A stretch of DNA of 60,000 nt from Liolophura sinensis (lineage: Eukaryota; Mollusca; Polyplacophora; Chitonida; Chitonidae). The stretch spans positions 1,304,001 through 1,364,000 of the forward strand of contig NC_088300.1 of assembly GCF_032854445.1 (NCBI RefSeq). The letters are read 5' to 3'. Below, one piece after another: positions 55,501 through 56,535 of this stretch. Positions within the stretch are counted from its first letter, which is position 1. Every line of letters starts with the position of its first letter. Below the pieces are notes generated by a model. The model worked only from the letters and a program-made list of their open reading frames with translations, was not told where the DNA came from and did not search any database. A program made the translations under genes and the position numbers.

Positions 55501-55675
55501 ATCAACTTCTAAGAGAAGAACAGATGAGAAAATACGTGCACAGGGGAAAGGACATGGACATGAGCAAGGAGGTGCAGAGGGGCAAGGGGGTGCAGAGGGG
55601 CAAGGGGTTGCAGAGGGGCAAGGAGGTGCAGAAGGGCAAGGGGATGTAGAGGGGCAAGGAGGTGCAGAGGGGTAA
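10481..55675 (+). CDS. CFAP97/Hemingway-like domain + three tandem annexin cores (12 annexin repeats), 35 exons, 5' end missing
   Basis: Multi-exon gene reconstructed from GT-AG junctions (one probable GC-AG) whose phases all agree; the 35 exons sum to 5,421 nt, exactly divisible by three and including the stop. Approximate residue map of the partial 1,806-aa product: CFAP97 domain 1-90, acidic/basic low-complexity 91-457, annexin core 1 about 460-770, basic linker 775-873, core 2 about 875-1176, repeat-rich linker 1177-1406, core 3 about 1420-1725, GGAEGQ-repeat tail to 1806. Known of the families: CFAP97/Hemingway proteins are cilium/flagellum axoneme factors; annexins bind acidic phospholipid membranes through calcium. 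Inference: a ciliary protein that could bridge axoneme or tubulin to membrane. Only core 2 keeps canonical calcium loops. No signal peptide or membrane segment is seen in the traced part. The alternative, two or three neighbouring genes, is disfavoured because linker exons keep phase across every core boundary and no stop or poly(A) site separates them. The initiator exon was not found. Confidence 0.82.
11098..11206 (+). CDS. Exon 2: CFAP97 domain, C-terminal part
   Basis: Acceptor GGGTTTCAG, donor GTATGT. Its first base completes the Ser codon begun in exon 1. It encodes SLHTPYRERRLEQIAVDN..., then RVGPVYHVKNW, matching the family's '(K/R)R..EL..I...N..I..R(L/I)....PVY..K.W' ending. Ends in phase 0. 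Confidence 0.88.
11415..11612. repeat. 65-bp tandem repeat (3 copies), intron
   Basis: The unit contains ATACATGTGTACAACAAATC and TCCTGGGAAAAATTCACCTG. Lies in the intron between exons 2 and 3. A short AT dinucleotide run (ATATATATATAT) precedes it at about 11,318. Confidence 0.92.
11847..11960 (+). CDS. Exon 3: end of CFAP97 domain and charged helix
   Basis: Acceptor TTTTGTTGCAG, donor GTTTGC; 38 codons, phase 0 at both ends. Begins EDDFHRHEEILERRAEE, which continues the 'KKWEEDW..' end of the CFAP97 family, then a charged stretch ending RRQKRLSKTRQ. Confidence 0.8.
12137..12305 (+). mobile_element. tRNA-derived SINE, second family
   Basis: A-box-like AGCTCAGGTGGTAGAGCATC and B-box-like GGGTCAATCCTGGGTCGAG, then a body with GAGGATGTTGTAACTTCCTC and TTGGCATTCAGGATTAAGGG. 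Unlike the 7,653 family. Insert within the long intron between exons 3 and 4. Confidence 0.7.
12306..15204. other. Intron 3 remainder with a G-rich tract
   Basis: Mostly single-copy AT-rich DNA; no exon recognised. One G-rich run (GGGGTGGGGGGTGGGGGTGG) at about 14,965-14,991 fits a G-quadruplex. Confidence 0.5.
15205..15360 (+). mobile_element. SINE 3' portion, third family
   Basis: Contains AACAAGGAGGCACATACACA, AAAAATTGTTAAGTACGACA and TTAAACCCCAAGCTCACTCA with a CTCACTCACT tail. This matches my memory of widespread molluscan SINE 3' ends; the head is unclear. Confidence 0.6.
15520..15711 (+). CDS. Exon 4: acidic/basic low-complexity region
   Basis: Acceptor TAATTACAG; reads QRKARKGAVSGDEDKYEDDF and on into ESDNDS. 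The acidic Y-E-D-D-F-E-S-D motif recurs in ciliary proteins, including the CFAP97 group. It is followed by an Arg/Glu/Lys-rich segment ending KLPRI. The donor is taken at GTGAGA (15712); a second in-frame phase-0 option is GTGCAT after ...YLPSK about 45 bases further on, so the 3' edge is less certain than the 5' edge. Confidence 0.7.
15712..16224. other. Intron 4
   Basis: AT-rich, nothing further recognised. The first ~45 bases could be coding if the downstream alternative donor of exon 4 is used. Confidence 0.5.
16225..16311 (+). CDS. Exon 5: lysine-rich linker
   Basis: Acceptor TTGTCATCAG, donor GTGAGG, 29 codons, phase 0 at both ends. Reads ECRKKDKNSTKDKGTTKVSK then LPAVSQTKK. Low complexity and basic; no domain recognised. 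Support comes from junction quality, phase and the fit with neighbouring charged exons. Confidence 0.65.
16440..17035. repeat. 22-bp compound minisatellite
   Basis: Degenerate units of CTGAATGCATCTAGTGAGCA with interspersed AAGCTC/CAGCTGG variants. A longer composite block (about 190 bp) appears twice, at roughly 16,500-16,690 and 16,695-16,830. Confidence 0.88.
17055..19150. repeat. 36-bp minisatellite (about 58 copies)
   Basis: The unit contains ACAAATCTTTACTAAGTGTG and TAGGATGAATGTTAGT. Highly homogeneous near 18,700-18,950, more mixed elsewhere. 36 bp equals 12 codons, giving long minus-strand frames (...THLVKICTNIHP...) that are artefacts. Confidence 0.97.
19151..19840. other. Unique spacer in intron 5
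   Basis: Single-copy sequence between two arrays; no exon with good splice sites recognised. Confidence 0.5.
19840..21625. repeat. ~40-bp repeats in a ~327-bp higher-order array with poly-C tracts
   Basis: Units of TGTTTGGATGTATGTGACCC, ACAGCAGTATACATGTACTG. At 20,295-20,820 a 327-bp composite unit is duplicated almost exactly (identical frames 327 bp apart). Each composite carries a run of 7-14 C next to CTCGGGGCAG. Confidence 0.95.
21626..22177. other. Intron 5, unique part
   Basis: AT-rich; nothing recognised. Confidence 0.5.
22178..22366 (+). mobile_element. Truncated SINE, 7,653 family
   Basis: Contains GTGCCTCTCACCAATACAGT, TAAGTCCAGCTCATGCTTGC, ATAAGTGAAATATTCTTGAG and CACCAGTCAAATGAATAAAT. 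Internally shortened. Ends 160 bp before exon 6. Confidence 0.8.
22527..23276 (+). CDS. Exon 6: 250-residue Ser/Glu/Gln-rich exon with 10-residue coding repeat
   Basis: Acceptor TTCTATTTCAG; starts YEAKQKLIKAQQKKANESRK, a charged helical stretch, then Ser/Thr/Asn-rich disordered sequence. About 22,895-23,080 is a coding minisatellite with a 30-bp unit, TPGEQSEGQP-like, about six copies. The donor is probably a GC donor (CAG|GCAATT), giving ...VSVFSQ and phase 0 into exon 7; an alternative GT donor (AGC|GTGTTC) 12 bases upstream is also phase 0. The length is 750 nt, exactly 250 codons with the GC donor. Confidence 0.78.
22895..23080 (+). repeat. 30-bp coding repeat in exon 6
   Basis: About six in-frame copies of CCAACCCACACCTGGTGAGC-type units encoding TPGEQSEGQP variants (TPVEQGKGQQ, TPVEQSEDQP, TPGEQSEGHP). 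Proline/glutamate-rich, probably disordered. Confidence 0.92.
23277..23908. other. Intron 6 (probable GC-AG intron)
   Basis: Begins GCAATT after CAG and ends CCGCCACAG. T-rich; no element recognised. Confidence 0.5.
23909..23975 (+). CDS. Exon 7: annexin core 1, repeat 1 helix A
   Basis: Acceptor CCGCCACAG, donor GTAGGT, phase 1 at the end. Reads SEGGTTLAESDAKQLFRICK then EL. The DA..L..(A/I)..L pattern is annexin helix A. The position of the usual GLGTDE calcium loop falls across the next junction and is degenerate (KELDKPED). Confidence 0.78.
24168..24262 (+). CDS. Exon 8: annexin core 1, repeat 1 helices B-C
   Basis: Acceptor TTTTATTAG, donor GTAAGT; 95 nt, the same length as the equivalent exon 27 of core 3. 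Reads DKPEDVFIRTLVRRSYQQRM then a KF..LYDL end, matching annexin 'DE..II.IL..RS..QRQ.I...F...YG.DL'. Confidence 0.83.
24263..24700. other. Intron 8
   Basis: Single-copy sequence, nothing recognised. Confidence 0.5.
24701..24814 (+). CDS. Exon 9: annexin core 1, repeat 1 end and repeat 2 helix A
   Basis: Acceptor GTATTTTCAG, donor GTAACA. Reads DLMLELRQGLREPWVPLINA, then LLTEKEASDV and VHSALE. This corresponds to annexin 'DL..DLKSELSG.FE.LI.ALM....YDA..L..A'. The acidic residue usually closing the calcium site is not preserved. Phase 0 at both ends. Confidence 0.8.
24995..25530. repeat. 51-bp minisatellite (about 10 copies), intron 9
   Basis: The unit contains ATGGTGTCCTGCCTAATGGT and ACACATTCTGTGCCAAGGTG. 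17 codons long, so frames stay open on both strands. Confidence 0.95.
25612..25696 (+). CDS. Exon 10: annexin core 1, repeat 2 helices B-C
   Basis: Acceptor TTTCTTTACAG, donor GTAAAA. Reads NKDISSVVEILCTRNTNSLN followed by NLKEAYRK: annexin '(T)DE..LIEIL.(S/T)R.N..L..(I/L)K.AY...Y'. The GxGT loop is lost (ENKD). Ends in phase 1. Confidence 0.83.
25910..25989 (+). CDS. Exon 11: annexin core 1, repeat 2 helices D-E
   Basis: Acceptor GCACTGCAG, donor GTGATC. Reads EYAISLESDISEKTKNPVQL then LLLTLLK, matching annexin 'Y...LE.DI..DTSG.F...L..L..'. With exon 12 (80 + 69 = 149 nt) it equals the single exon 20 of core 2, so core 1 carries one extra intron here. Confidence 0.83.
25990..26404. other. 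Intron 11
   Basis: AT-rich single-copy DNA; no element recognised. This intron interrupts what is a single 149-nt exon in core 2. Confidence 0.55.
26405..26473 (+). CDS. Exon 12: annexin core 1, inter-repeat linker and repeat 3 helix A
   Basis: Acceptor CTGGGTGCAG, donor GTGAGA, 23 codons, phase 0. Reads GGRMESNDFNEDEAEKDARE then LFE, the annexin '..R.E...VD...A..DA..L..A' linker between repeats 2 and 3. Confidence 0.8.
26474..26905. other. Intron 12
   Basis: AT-rich single-copy DNA; nothing recognised. Confidence 0.5.
26906..27007 (+). CDS. Exon 13: annexin core 1, repeat 3 helices B-C
   Basis: Acceptor TATTGACAG, donor GTAAGA, 34 codons. Reads SGEGRWTSDTGKFIKLVEQR followed by NSAQFKVILNMFKQ, matching annexin repeat 3 'GE.(K/R)WGTDE.KFI.IL..RS...L..VF..Y'. 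GEGRWTSD is the best-preserved loop of core 1. Confidence 0.85.
27271..27355 (+). CDS. Exon 14: annexin core 1, repeat 3 helices D-E
   Basis: Acceptor GATTTGTCAG, donor GTAAGT. Reads ISGGKDILVSVRHDCHDAED then YVEAVSTL, equivalent to annexin '(I/M)(A/S)G.DI..SI..E.SG.....L.A(I/L)V'. Ends in phase 1. Confidence 0.8.
27450..28735 (+). mobile_element. SINE with internal 148-bp tandem amplification (about 8 copies)
   Basis: The SINE head/body unit (GGGGGCCTCCGTGGCTCAGG, TAATGCGGCCGCTGTGAATC, TGTACATGGAGGGTCTGTCA) repeats head to tail; GGGGGCCTCC starts at 27,609, 27,757, 27,906, 28,055 and onward at 148-149-bp steps. Only the last unit has the SINE 3' tail (TCCATAATGCTGGTCACC, GAAATATTCTCAAGCACGGC, AAGTAAATAAATTA). 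Lies in intron 14. Confidence 0.9.
29025..29128 (+). CDS. Exon 15: annexin core 1, repeat 4 helices A-B
   Basis: Acceptor TTTTTACAG, donor GTAAGA. Reads VNCSKGPQMYFCEKLHACKK, then LDDPSFVNILVSRAE, matching annexin repeat 4 'C......(Y/F)FAE.L..AMKG.GTDD..LIR(I/V)(L/M)VSR(S/A)E'. The KGxGT loop is replaced by KKLDDP. Confidence 0.85.
29129..29516. other. Intron 15
   Basis: Single-copy AT-rich DNA; nothing recognised. Confidence 0.5.
29517..29666 (+). CDS. Exon 16: annexin core 1, repeat 4 end and linker start
   Basis: Acceptor ACTATTGTAG, donor GTCGGT, 50 codons. Reads TDMPATRKVYKKRYGKELSE, then DISSRGPH and LQVLRELANRP. It matches annexin 'IDL..I...Y...YG.SL...I...TSGDY...LL.L' and closes core 1. 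Confidence 0.82.
29945..30382 (+). CDS. Exon 17: basic linker and annexin core 2, repeat 1 start
   Basis: Acceptor TTCCCACAG, donor GTAAGT, 146 codons, phase 0 at both ends. Residues 1-99 of the exon are a Lys/Arg/Glu-rich linker (KKPEVRKPEARKLEKR...; KHKREQEERAKTK...), probably helical or disordered. Then ADKLFKAMDGLGTNENDIVQ and SNSQRQEIKAAYSKKYNR follow, a textbook annexin repeat with an intact GLGT calcium loop and the conserved NSQRQEI motif. Confidence 0.9.
30383..31364. other. Intron 17, unique 5' part
   Basis: AT-rich DNA; no exon or element recognised. Confidence 0.5.
31365..31765. repeat. 86-bp tandem repeat (about 4.5 copies), itself a ~43-bp dimer
   Basis: The unit contains TGTAATATCATAACAACACA, TGACAATGAAGATGTACTTA and TGTAATGACACATGACAATT. 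The two halves resemble each other (GTAATAT...ACACATGACAAT...GATGTA). Confidence 0.93.
32078..33130. repeat. 56-bp G-rich minisatellite (about 19 copies) with G-quadruplex motif
   Basis: The unit contains GGCTGGGTGTTGGGTTGGGT and GGTGTAGGGTGAGCTGTGG. Four GGG runs with short loops occur in most copies on the coding (+) strand. The minus-strand frame of 386 codons is an artefact of the missing stop codons in the repeat. Confidence 0.96.
33420..33985 (+). repeat. 47-49-bp minisatellite carrying copies of the exon 18 acceptor
   Basis: ACTTAATC recurs at 33,437, 33,484, 33,533, 33,582 and 33,629. The unit ends TGTCTGATGCAGGACCTGGT, which matches the true junction (TGTCTGCTACAG|GATCTGGTTG): intron end, AG and about 11 exon bases. 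The last copy is the exon itself. Confidence 0.9.
33970..34140 (+). CDS. Exon 18: annexin core 2, repeat 1 end and repeat 2 start
   Basis: Acceptor TGCTACAG, donor GTACCT, 57 codons, identical in length (171 nt) to exon 28 of core 3. Reads DLVEDLKSELSGDFEELILA, LMMTPQEYEAYCLNDAV, then RGLGTDEATLLGMLLTRTLK. The Glu of KSEL lies 39 residues after repeat 1's GLGT, as in a type II calcium site. A tandem array sits on both sides, and each array carries copies of this exon's own splice junction. Confidence 0.92.
34126..36200 (+). repeat. 87-bp minisatellite starting across the exon 18 donor (about 24 copies)
   Basis: The unit contains GTACCTCCATCAGCACCAGT, GGGTGTGATTATACCTGTAA and GACTCCAGAATCTGGAA, ending AGAACACCCAAAGTACC. 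The first copy is the real exon end plus donor (AGAACCCTCAAG|GTACCT). So every unit carries a donor-like CAA(A/T)GTACCT. Confidence 0.95.
36450..36483 (+). CDS. Exon 19: annexin core 2, repeat 2 helix C (34-nt exon)
   Basis: Acceptor TTACTTTTAG, donor GTAAGC. Encodes EIKAVKDQYQR plus one base of the next codon; 34 nt, the same as exon 29 of core 3. Matches annexin '(Q/E)I..IK..Y...Y'. Confidence 0.87.
36630..37250 (+). repeat. ~118-bp tandem copies of the 5' part of exon 20 with its acceptor
   Basis: Copies of (T)AGCTTA(C/T)(A/G)AG...GTGGATACTGGCAATG start at 36,726, about 36,837, 36,949, 37,068 and 37,185 (the real exon), with an older remnant near 36,650. The intronic part of the unit contains TACCACCTGTATGTTGCACC and a T-rich tract before AG. 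Upstream copies lack a donor and break the frame. Confidence 0.9.
37185..37333 (+). CDS. Exon 20: annexin core 2, repeat 2 end and repeat 3 helix A
   Basis: Acceptor CTGTTAG, donor GTAAAA. Reads AYKKNLEDDLAVDTGNVFKQ then MLLQLVK and a linker to EEDARKLFK. The Asp of AVD lies 39 residues after GLGT in exon 18, completing the second intact calcium site. Four to five decayed copies of the first ~60 nt of this exon, with acceptors, lie upstream in the intron. Confidence 0.9.
37605..38450 (+). repeat. 88-bp array of exon 21 acceptor plus 5' exon half (nine acceptors)
   Basis: GGCTGTTTCAGGAAGAGACC occurs at exactly 88-bp steps: 37,696, 37,784, 37,872, 37,960, 38,048, 38,136, 38,224, 38,312 and 38,400. 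The last is the true acceptor. Units share about 42 exon bases (...TGTGTTACTGATGGGACTCT) and then switch to GCATAGTAGATGAAATAAGC, which has in-frame stops. Confidence 0.96.
38411..38512 (+). CDS. Exon 21: annexin core 2, repeat 3 helices B-C
   Basis: Acceptor GCTGTTTCAG, donor GTGAGT, 34 codons, same 102-nt length as exon 13 of core 1. Reads EETKSLCVTDGTLVDLITQQ followed by NKAQIKATFDKYTE. The calcium loop is absent. Its acceptor plus first ~40 nt is repeated every 88 bp upstream. Confidence 0.87.
38555..39070. repeat. 51-bp minisatellite (about 10 copies), intron 21
   Basis: The unit contains GTAACCAGCTCCTACCAGAG and ATAAACATCCACGGTTGTCT. Multiple of three, hence an open minus-strand frame. 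Confidence 0.95.
39163..39238 (+). CDS. Exon 22: annexin core 2, repeat 3 helices D-E
   Basis: Acceptor TTGCTCTCAG, donor GTGAGT. Reads IAGHDVYEGIKLAMLREDEE then GYIGL. 76 nt, identical in length to exon 32 of core 3. Ends in phase 1. Confidence 0.83.
39239..39665. other. Intron 22
   Basis: Single-copy DNA. A 98-codon plus-strand frame at 39,314-39,610 has no family resemblance and lacks exon-like junctions. Confidence 0.45.
39666..39781 (+). CDS. Exon 23: annexin core 2, repeat 4 helices A-B
   Basis: Acceptor CTCCTTTAG, donor GTAGGC. Reads VRACDDVVGFYASRLNQCMM, then KDVGADDKMIIRIIVTRSE: clear annexin repeat 4, with the loop changed from KGAGTDD to KDVGADD. Confidence 0.9.
39782..40114. other. 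Intron 23
   Basis: AT-rich; nothing recognised. Confidence 0.5.
40115..40236 (+). CDS. Exon 24: annexin core 2, repeat 4 end
   Basis: Acceptor TCTGTTTACAG, donor GTAAGA. Reads IDLAEIKGRFQELYSENLAK, then AVEKECEGDFKKALLVVLGE. The IDL..IK..F....(S/N)L.......GD(F/Y)KKALL..L motif ends an annexin core. Ends in phase 2; its last two bases pair with the first base of exon 25 to give Lys. Confidence 0.9.
40237..41714. other. Intron 24, unique 5' part
   Basis: AT-rich DNA with an ATTT microsatellite (TTTATTTATTTATTTATTTA) at about 41,020-41,055. No exon recognised. Confidence 0.5.
41715..42190. repeat. 22-bp minisatellite (about 21 copies)
   Basis: The unit is GAGATCAGATATGACATACA plus AT, with GGGGATCAGATATGGCATAC variants. 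Confidence 0.95.
42240..42420. repeat. 33-bp minisatellite (about 5 copies)
   Basis: The unit contains CATGAGATCCTATGGGACAT and TTCCAGTGAATTG. Directly follows the 22-bp array. Confidence 0.93.
42540..43240. repeat. 44-bp minisatellite (about 15 copies)
   Basis: The unit contains GACATGAGGTCAGACAGGAC, TTACATGTATTGTGTCGCAC and GAAT. A few copies have ACATGT duplications. Confidence 0.95.
43241..45240. other. Intron 24, 3' unique part
   Basis: Single-copy AT-rich DNA; nothing coding. A SINE-tail-like fragment (ACGTGAAATATTGCCGATGT, then CATTCATTCATTCATTC) lies at about 44,868-44,925. Confidence 0.5.
45240..45475. repeat. Degenerate ~35-38-bp repeats (about 6 copies)
   Basis: Units share ACCATGG(A/G)A..., then TTAACTCTTGACGTCGGTA. 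Strongly diverged, ending 80 bp before exon 25. Confidence 0.75.
45558..46245 (+). CDS. Exon 25: 229-residue linker with heptad coding repeat between cores 2 and 3
   Basis: Acceptor AATCTTGACAG, donor GTATGT. Reads QISSRSGRKPQIGQGRASDK, then Ser/Thr/Asn/Glu/Lys-rich sequence. A 21-bp coding minisatellite at about 45,878-46,008 gives DKVDNTQ about six times. Very polar, without a recognised domain. Phase compatibility (2 in, 0 out) with exons 24 and 26 is the main reason to place it in this gene rather than in a separate one. Confidence 0.8.
45878..46008 (+). repeat. 21-bp coding repeat in exon 25
   Basis: About six in-frame copies of GACAAAGTGGATAACACACA plus G, encoding DKVDNTQ. Charged heptads, but without coiled-coil hydrophobic spacing beyond Val. 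Confidence 0.93.
46246..46694. other. Intron 25
   Basis: AT-rich, nothing recognised. Confidence 0.5.
46695..46785 (+). CDS. Exon 26: linker end and annexin core 3, repeat 1 helix A
   Basis: Acceptor GTTTTCAAG, donor GTAGAT. Reads ESAVSKPEDSRGTFDQGSDC then EYLFSLLNDK. D.E.LF.LL is annexin helix A; the calcium loop is lost (NDKEID across the junction). Ends in phase 1. Confidence 0.78.
46840..46985. repeat. 45-bp tandem repeat (3 copies), intron 26
   Basis: The unit contains TTTGATATCAACGCCCTAGT and TTCCGTGGATGACATGCCAA. Near-identical copies, so recent. Confidence 0.93.
47085..50010. repeat. 31-bp minisatellite (about 94 copies), intron 26
   Basis: The unit contains CATACTGACAGCCACGCGTG and CTCCTTCCCTC; CpG-rich ACGCGTG core in many copies, CATGCGTG and CACGTGTG variants elsewhere. 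The unit is not a multiple of three, so frames rotate through all three phases. No unique spacers, so not CRISPR. Confidence 0.97.
50108..50202 (+). CDS. Exon 27: annexin core 3, repeat 1 helices B-C
   Basis: Acceptor TTATTTCAG, donor GTACTA. Reads EIDQSKIFDLLISRSHRQRL then QLRLKYQQLYRQ, matching annexin 'I..IL..RS..QR..I...Y...Y'. 95 nt, the same length as exon 8. Confidence 0.87.
50203..50721. other. Intron 27
   Basis: Single-copy AT-rich DNA. A short CAATCA-rich stretch (CAATCAGTTCATCAATAAAA, CAATCAATCACTCAATGG) at about 50,545-50,640 is low complexity. Confidence 0.5.
50722..50892 (+). CDS. Exon 28: annexin core 3, repeat 1 end and repeat 2 start
   Basis: Acceptor CTGTTGACAG, donor GTAAAT, 171 nt like exon 18. 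Reads DLVRELRNALSPSLEIVLGA, then LTLDMVEYDALCIHQAV and DDKTLVNILISRDPV. The loop reads SGIAID in place of GLGTD. Confidence 0.88.
50995..51250. repeat. 30-bp minisatellite (about 8.5 copies), intron 28
   Basis: The unit contains AAACCTTCTAACTGATCCCC and AGGTTTGGAG. Confidence 0.95.
51251..51892. other. Intron 28 remainder
   Basis: Single-copy DNA with a CACGTG pair (GACACGTGACACGTGATACC, about 51,490). No element recognised. Confidence 0.5.
51893..51926 (+). CDS. Exon 29: annexin core 3, repeat 2 helix C (34-nt exon)
   Basis: Acceptor TTTTCTCTTAG, donor GTAAGT. Encodes HLKAVKIKFWQ plus one base. Same length and phase as exon 19, with the shared LKAVK/IKAVK core. Confidence 0.84.
52225..52376 (+). 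CDS. Exon 30: annexin core 3, repeat 2 end and repeat 3 helix A
   Basis: Acceptor TTACGTTTGTAG, donor GTAAGA. Reads VYGKDLIDYLRRVTNTELGE, LLLVFSCLREGK, then TEAAQRLAK. YGKDL..(Y/D)L is a classic annexin helix C-D motif. Confidence 0.88.
52538..52785 (-). mobile_element. tRNA-derived SINE, antisense, fourth family
   Basis: Read on the minus strand it has AACCGCTTCGGTGGCCTGAC, GGTTAGAGCGTCAGCCTCCA, a GGGATTAAACCTGGGTCG B-box-like motif and a body with GTGTCAGTATAACGTGACTG and TCTTCGGCATGATACTTCAA. Insert in intron 30. Confidence 0.8.
52800..53168. other. Intron 30, 3' part
   Basis: AT-rich; nothing recognised. Confidence 0.5.
53169..53258 (+). CDS. Exon 31: annexin core 3, repeat 3 helices B-C
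   Basis: Acceptor TTACTTTTCAG, donor GTACGC, 30 codons. Reads KISSGEKSYLDVFHKKSGDD then IHKIFRKYTE. The ending resembles DKYTE of exon 21; the loop is shortened by four residues relative to core 2. Confidence 0.84.
53259..53669. other. Intron 31
   Basis: Single-copy DNA; nothing recognised. Confidence 0.5.
53670..53745 (+). CDS. Exon 32: annexin core 3, repeat 3 helices D-E
   Basis: Acceptor TGTTATAG, donor GTAAGT. Reads VTGKDVSESFHKYKSGEVRF then ALMAF. 76 nt, identical in length and phase to exon 22. Confidence 0.82.
53965..54077 (+). CDS. Exon 33: annexin core 3, repeat 4 helices A-B
   Basis: Acceptor TTGGTTTCAG, donor GTAAGC. Reads ADYLSDHTLFYVHQLRAAMK, then DPGVDGIILIHIIVSRAE. Clear annexin repeat 4 (FY...L..AMK..G.D...LI.I(I/M)VSR.E) with a degenerate loop. 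Confidence 0.9.
54420..54805. repeat. 46-bp minisatellite (about 8 copies), intron 33
   Basis: The unit contains CAGAGGTCAACCGTAGAGCA, ATAATGCCTGGCTATACGAC and AGACAC. Confidence 0.95.
54935..55106 (+). CDS. Exon 34: annexin core 3, repeat 4 end
   Basis: Acceptor TGCTTTCAG, donor GTAAAC. Reads IDLGEIKSRYVTAYGVTLED, then DLRKHNIADYAQVLLAIL and a Gly/Lys-rich exit. It closes the third core; longer than exon 24 because it includes the start of the tail. Confidence 0.9.
55107..55466. other. Intron 34
   Basis: AT-rich single-copy DNA; nothing recognised. Confidence 0.5.
55467..55675 (+). CDS. Exon 35: terminal exon, GGAEGQ-repeat tail and stop
   Basis: Acceptor TTTAAGCAG; first two bases complete the Asp codon. 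Reads DSGGNESLETSSTSKRRTDE-like polar sequence (one extra Gly after SGG), then six 18-bp units encoding GGAEGQ variants, ending GGAEG and TAA at 55,673-55,675. The same 18-bp repeat continues in frame for 13 codons past the stop. Confidence 0.82.
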
Positions 55676-55709
55676 GGAGGTGCAGAGGGGCAAGGCGATG
55701 CAGAGGGGC
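55565..55709 (+). repeat. 18-bp coding repeat spanning the stop codon
   Basis: Eight units of GGTGCAGAGGGGCAAGGG type. Six lie inside the reading frame; the TAA stop is a unit in which CAAGGAGGT reads TAAGGAGGT, and further units follow in frame. Confidence 0.93.
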
Positions 55710-55889
55710 TACTTTAATAACTCGCACGTTTAGCCAACCTGGGATCGAATGCGTCATGGTCTTGGTTTGAAGTTCAACAAATTAGCATACCTTTACTGAA
55801 ACGCTTATACACGGAAGCCCATTAGTTTCACGGTGGAAAAAAGTTGAGGGAGAGGGGGTGTCGACTCGTAATTACGAGAACGTTTCTTT

Positions 55890-56535
55890 TTGTGCATTGT
55901 TGCAATGTCGATGTAAAATGGAGCGGTGTAGAAGCTTCAGGAAGTCTTGTACTACTCTAGGACATGAATACACGAAGTCTGATACATGAAATAACATAGT
56001 CGGTGGTTGGCAGCTGGTTATTCAAAGGGGACCAGTCATTACTTGGAATAAAGATCAAGTCCGCATCAAATGTCACTATAATGTTCAATATGAAGTCTGC
56101 AGGTGCAGTATTAATGAAGTTGTATGTCAGATAGCTATTCAGACTGATATTCACAGAGCGGCACTCCGGTGTAGGAATTAAGAAGTTTGGGCATCGTGTA
56201 ATAATGAGCATTAAGTTTCTGTAGGGGCACTATGAACGGAGTTGTGAGTCAGAGGGCTATTGCGACTGCTGGTCACAGAGGCGCCCCGTGCTGATGGAAA
56301 CAAGAAGTATTATGTGTCATTAATGCATTAATGCACATTAAATCTGTTGGTGCAGTTTTAATGGAATTGTAGACCAGCCTATTCAGGCCCCGTTTGAATA
56401 GCCAGCTGCTAACTACCAACCGCCGACCAGATATTCCACGTAACACACTTCGTGTATCCATGTGCAAGAGTAGTGTAAGATTTCCTGTTACTTCCACAAC
56501 AATTTGACACTTATATTGTTACAATGTACACACAT
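55890..56535. mobile_element. Foldback/MITE-like element with ~150-bp terminal inverted repeats
   Basis: The left arm (55,890-56,040; TGCATTGTTGCAATG, ACATGAATACACGAAGT, CGGTGGTTGGCAGCTGGTTA) is repeated in reverse complement at 56,390-56,535 (AGCCAGCTGCTAACTACCAA, ACACTTCGTGTATCCATGTG, ATATTGTTACAATGTACA). The interior has about two and a half direct repeats of a ~125-bp unit (GCAGTATTAATGAAGTTGTA / GCACTATGAACGGAGTTGTG / GCAGTTTTAATGGAATTGTA). No transposase is encoded. Arms are roughly 80% alike by eye; target duplication not identified. Confidence 0.75.
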
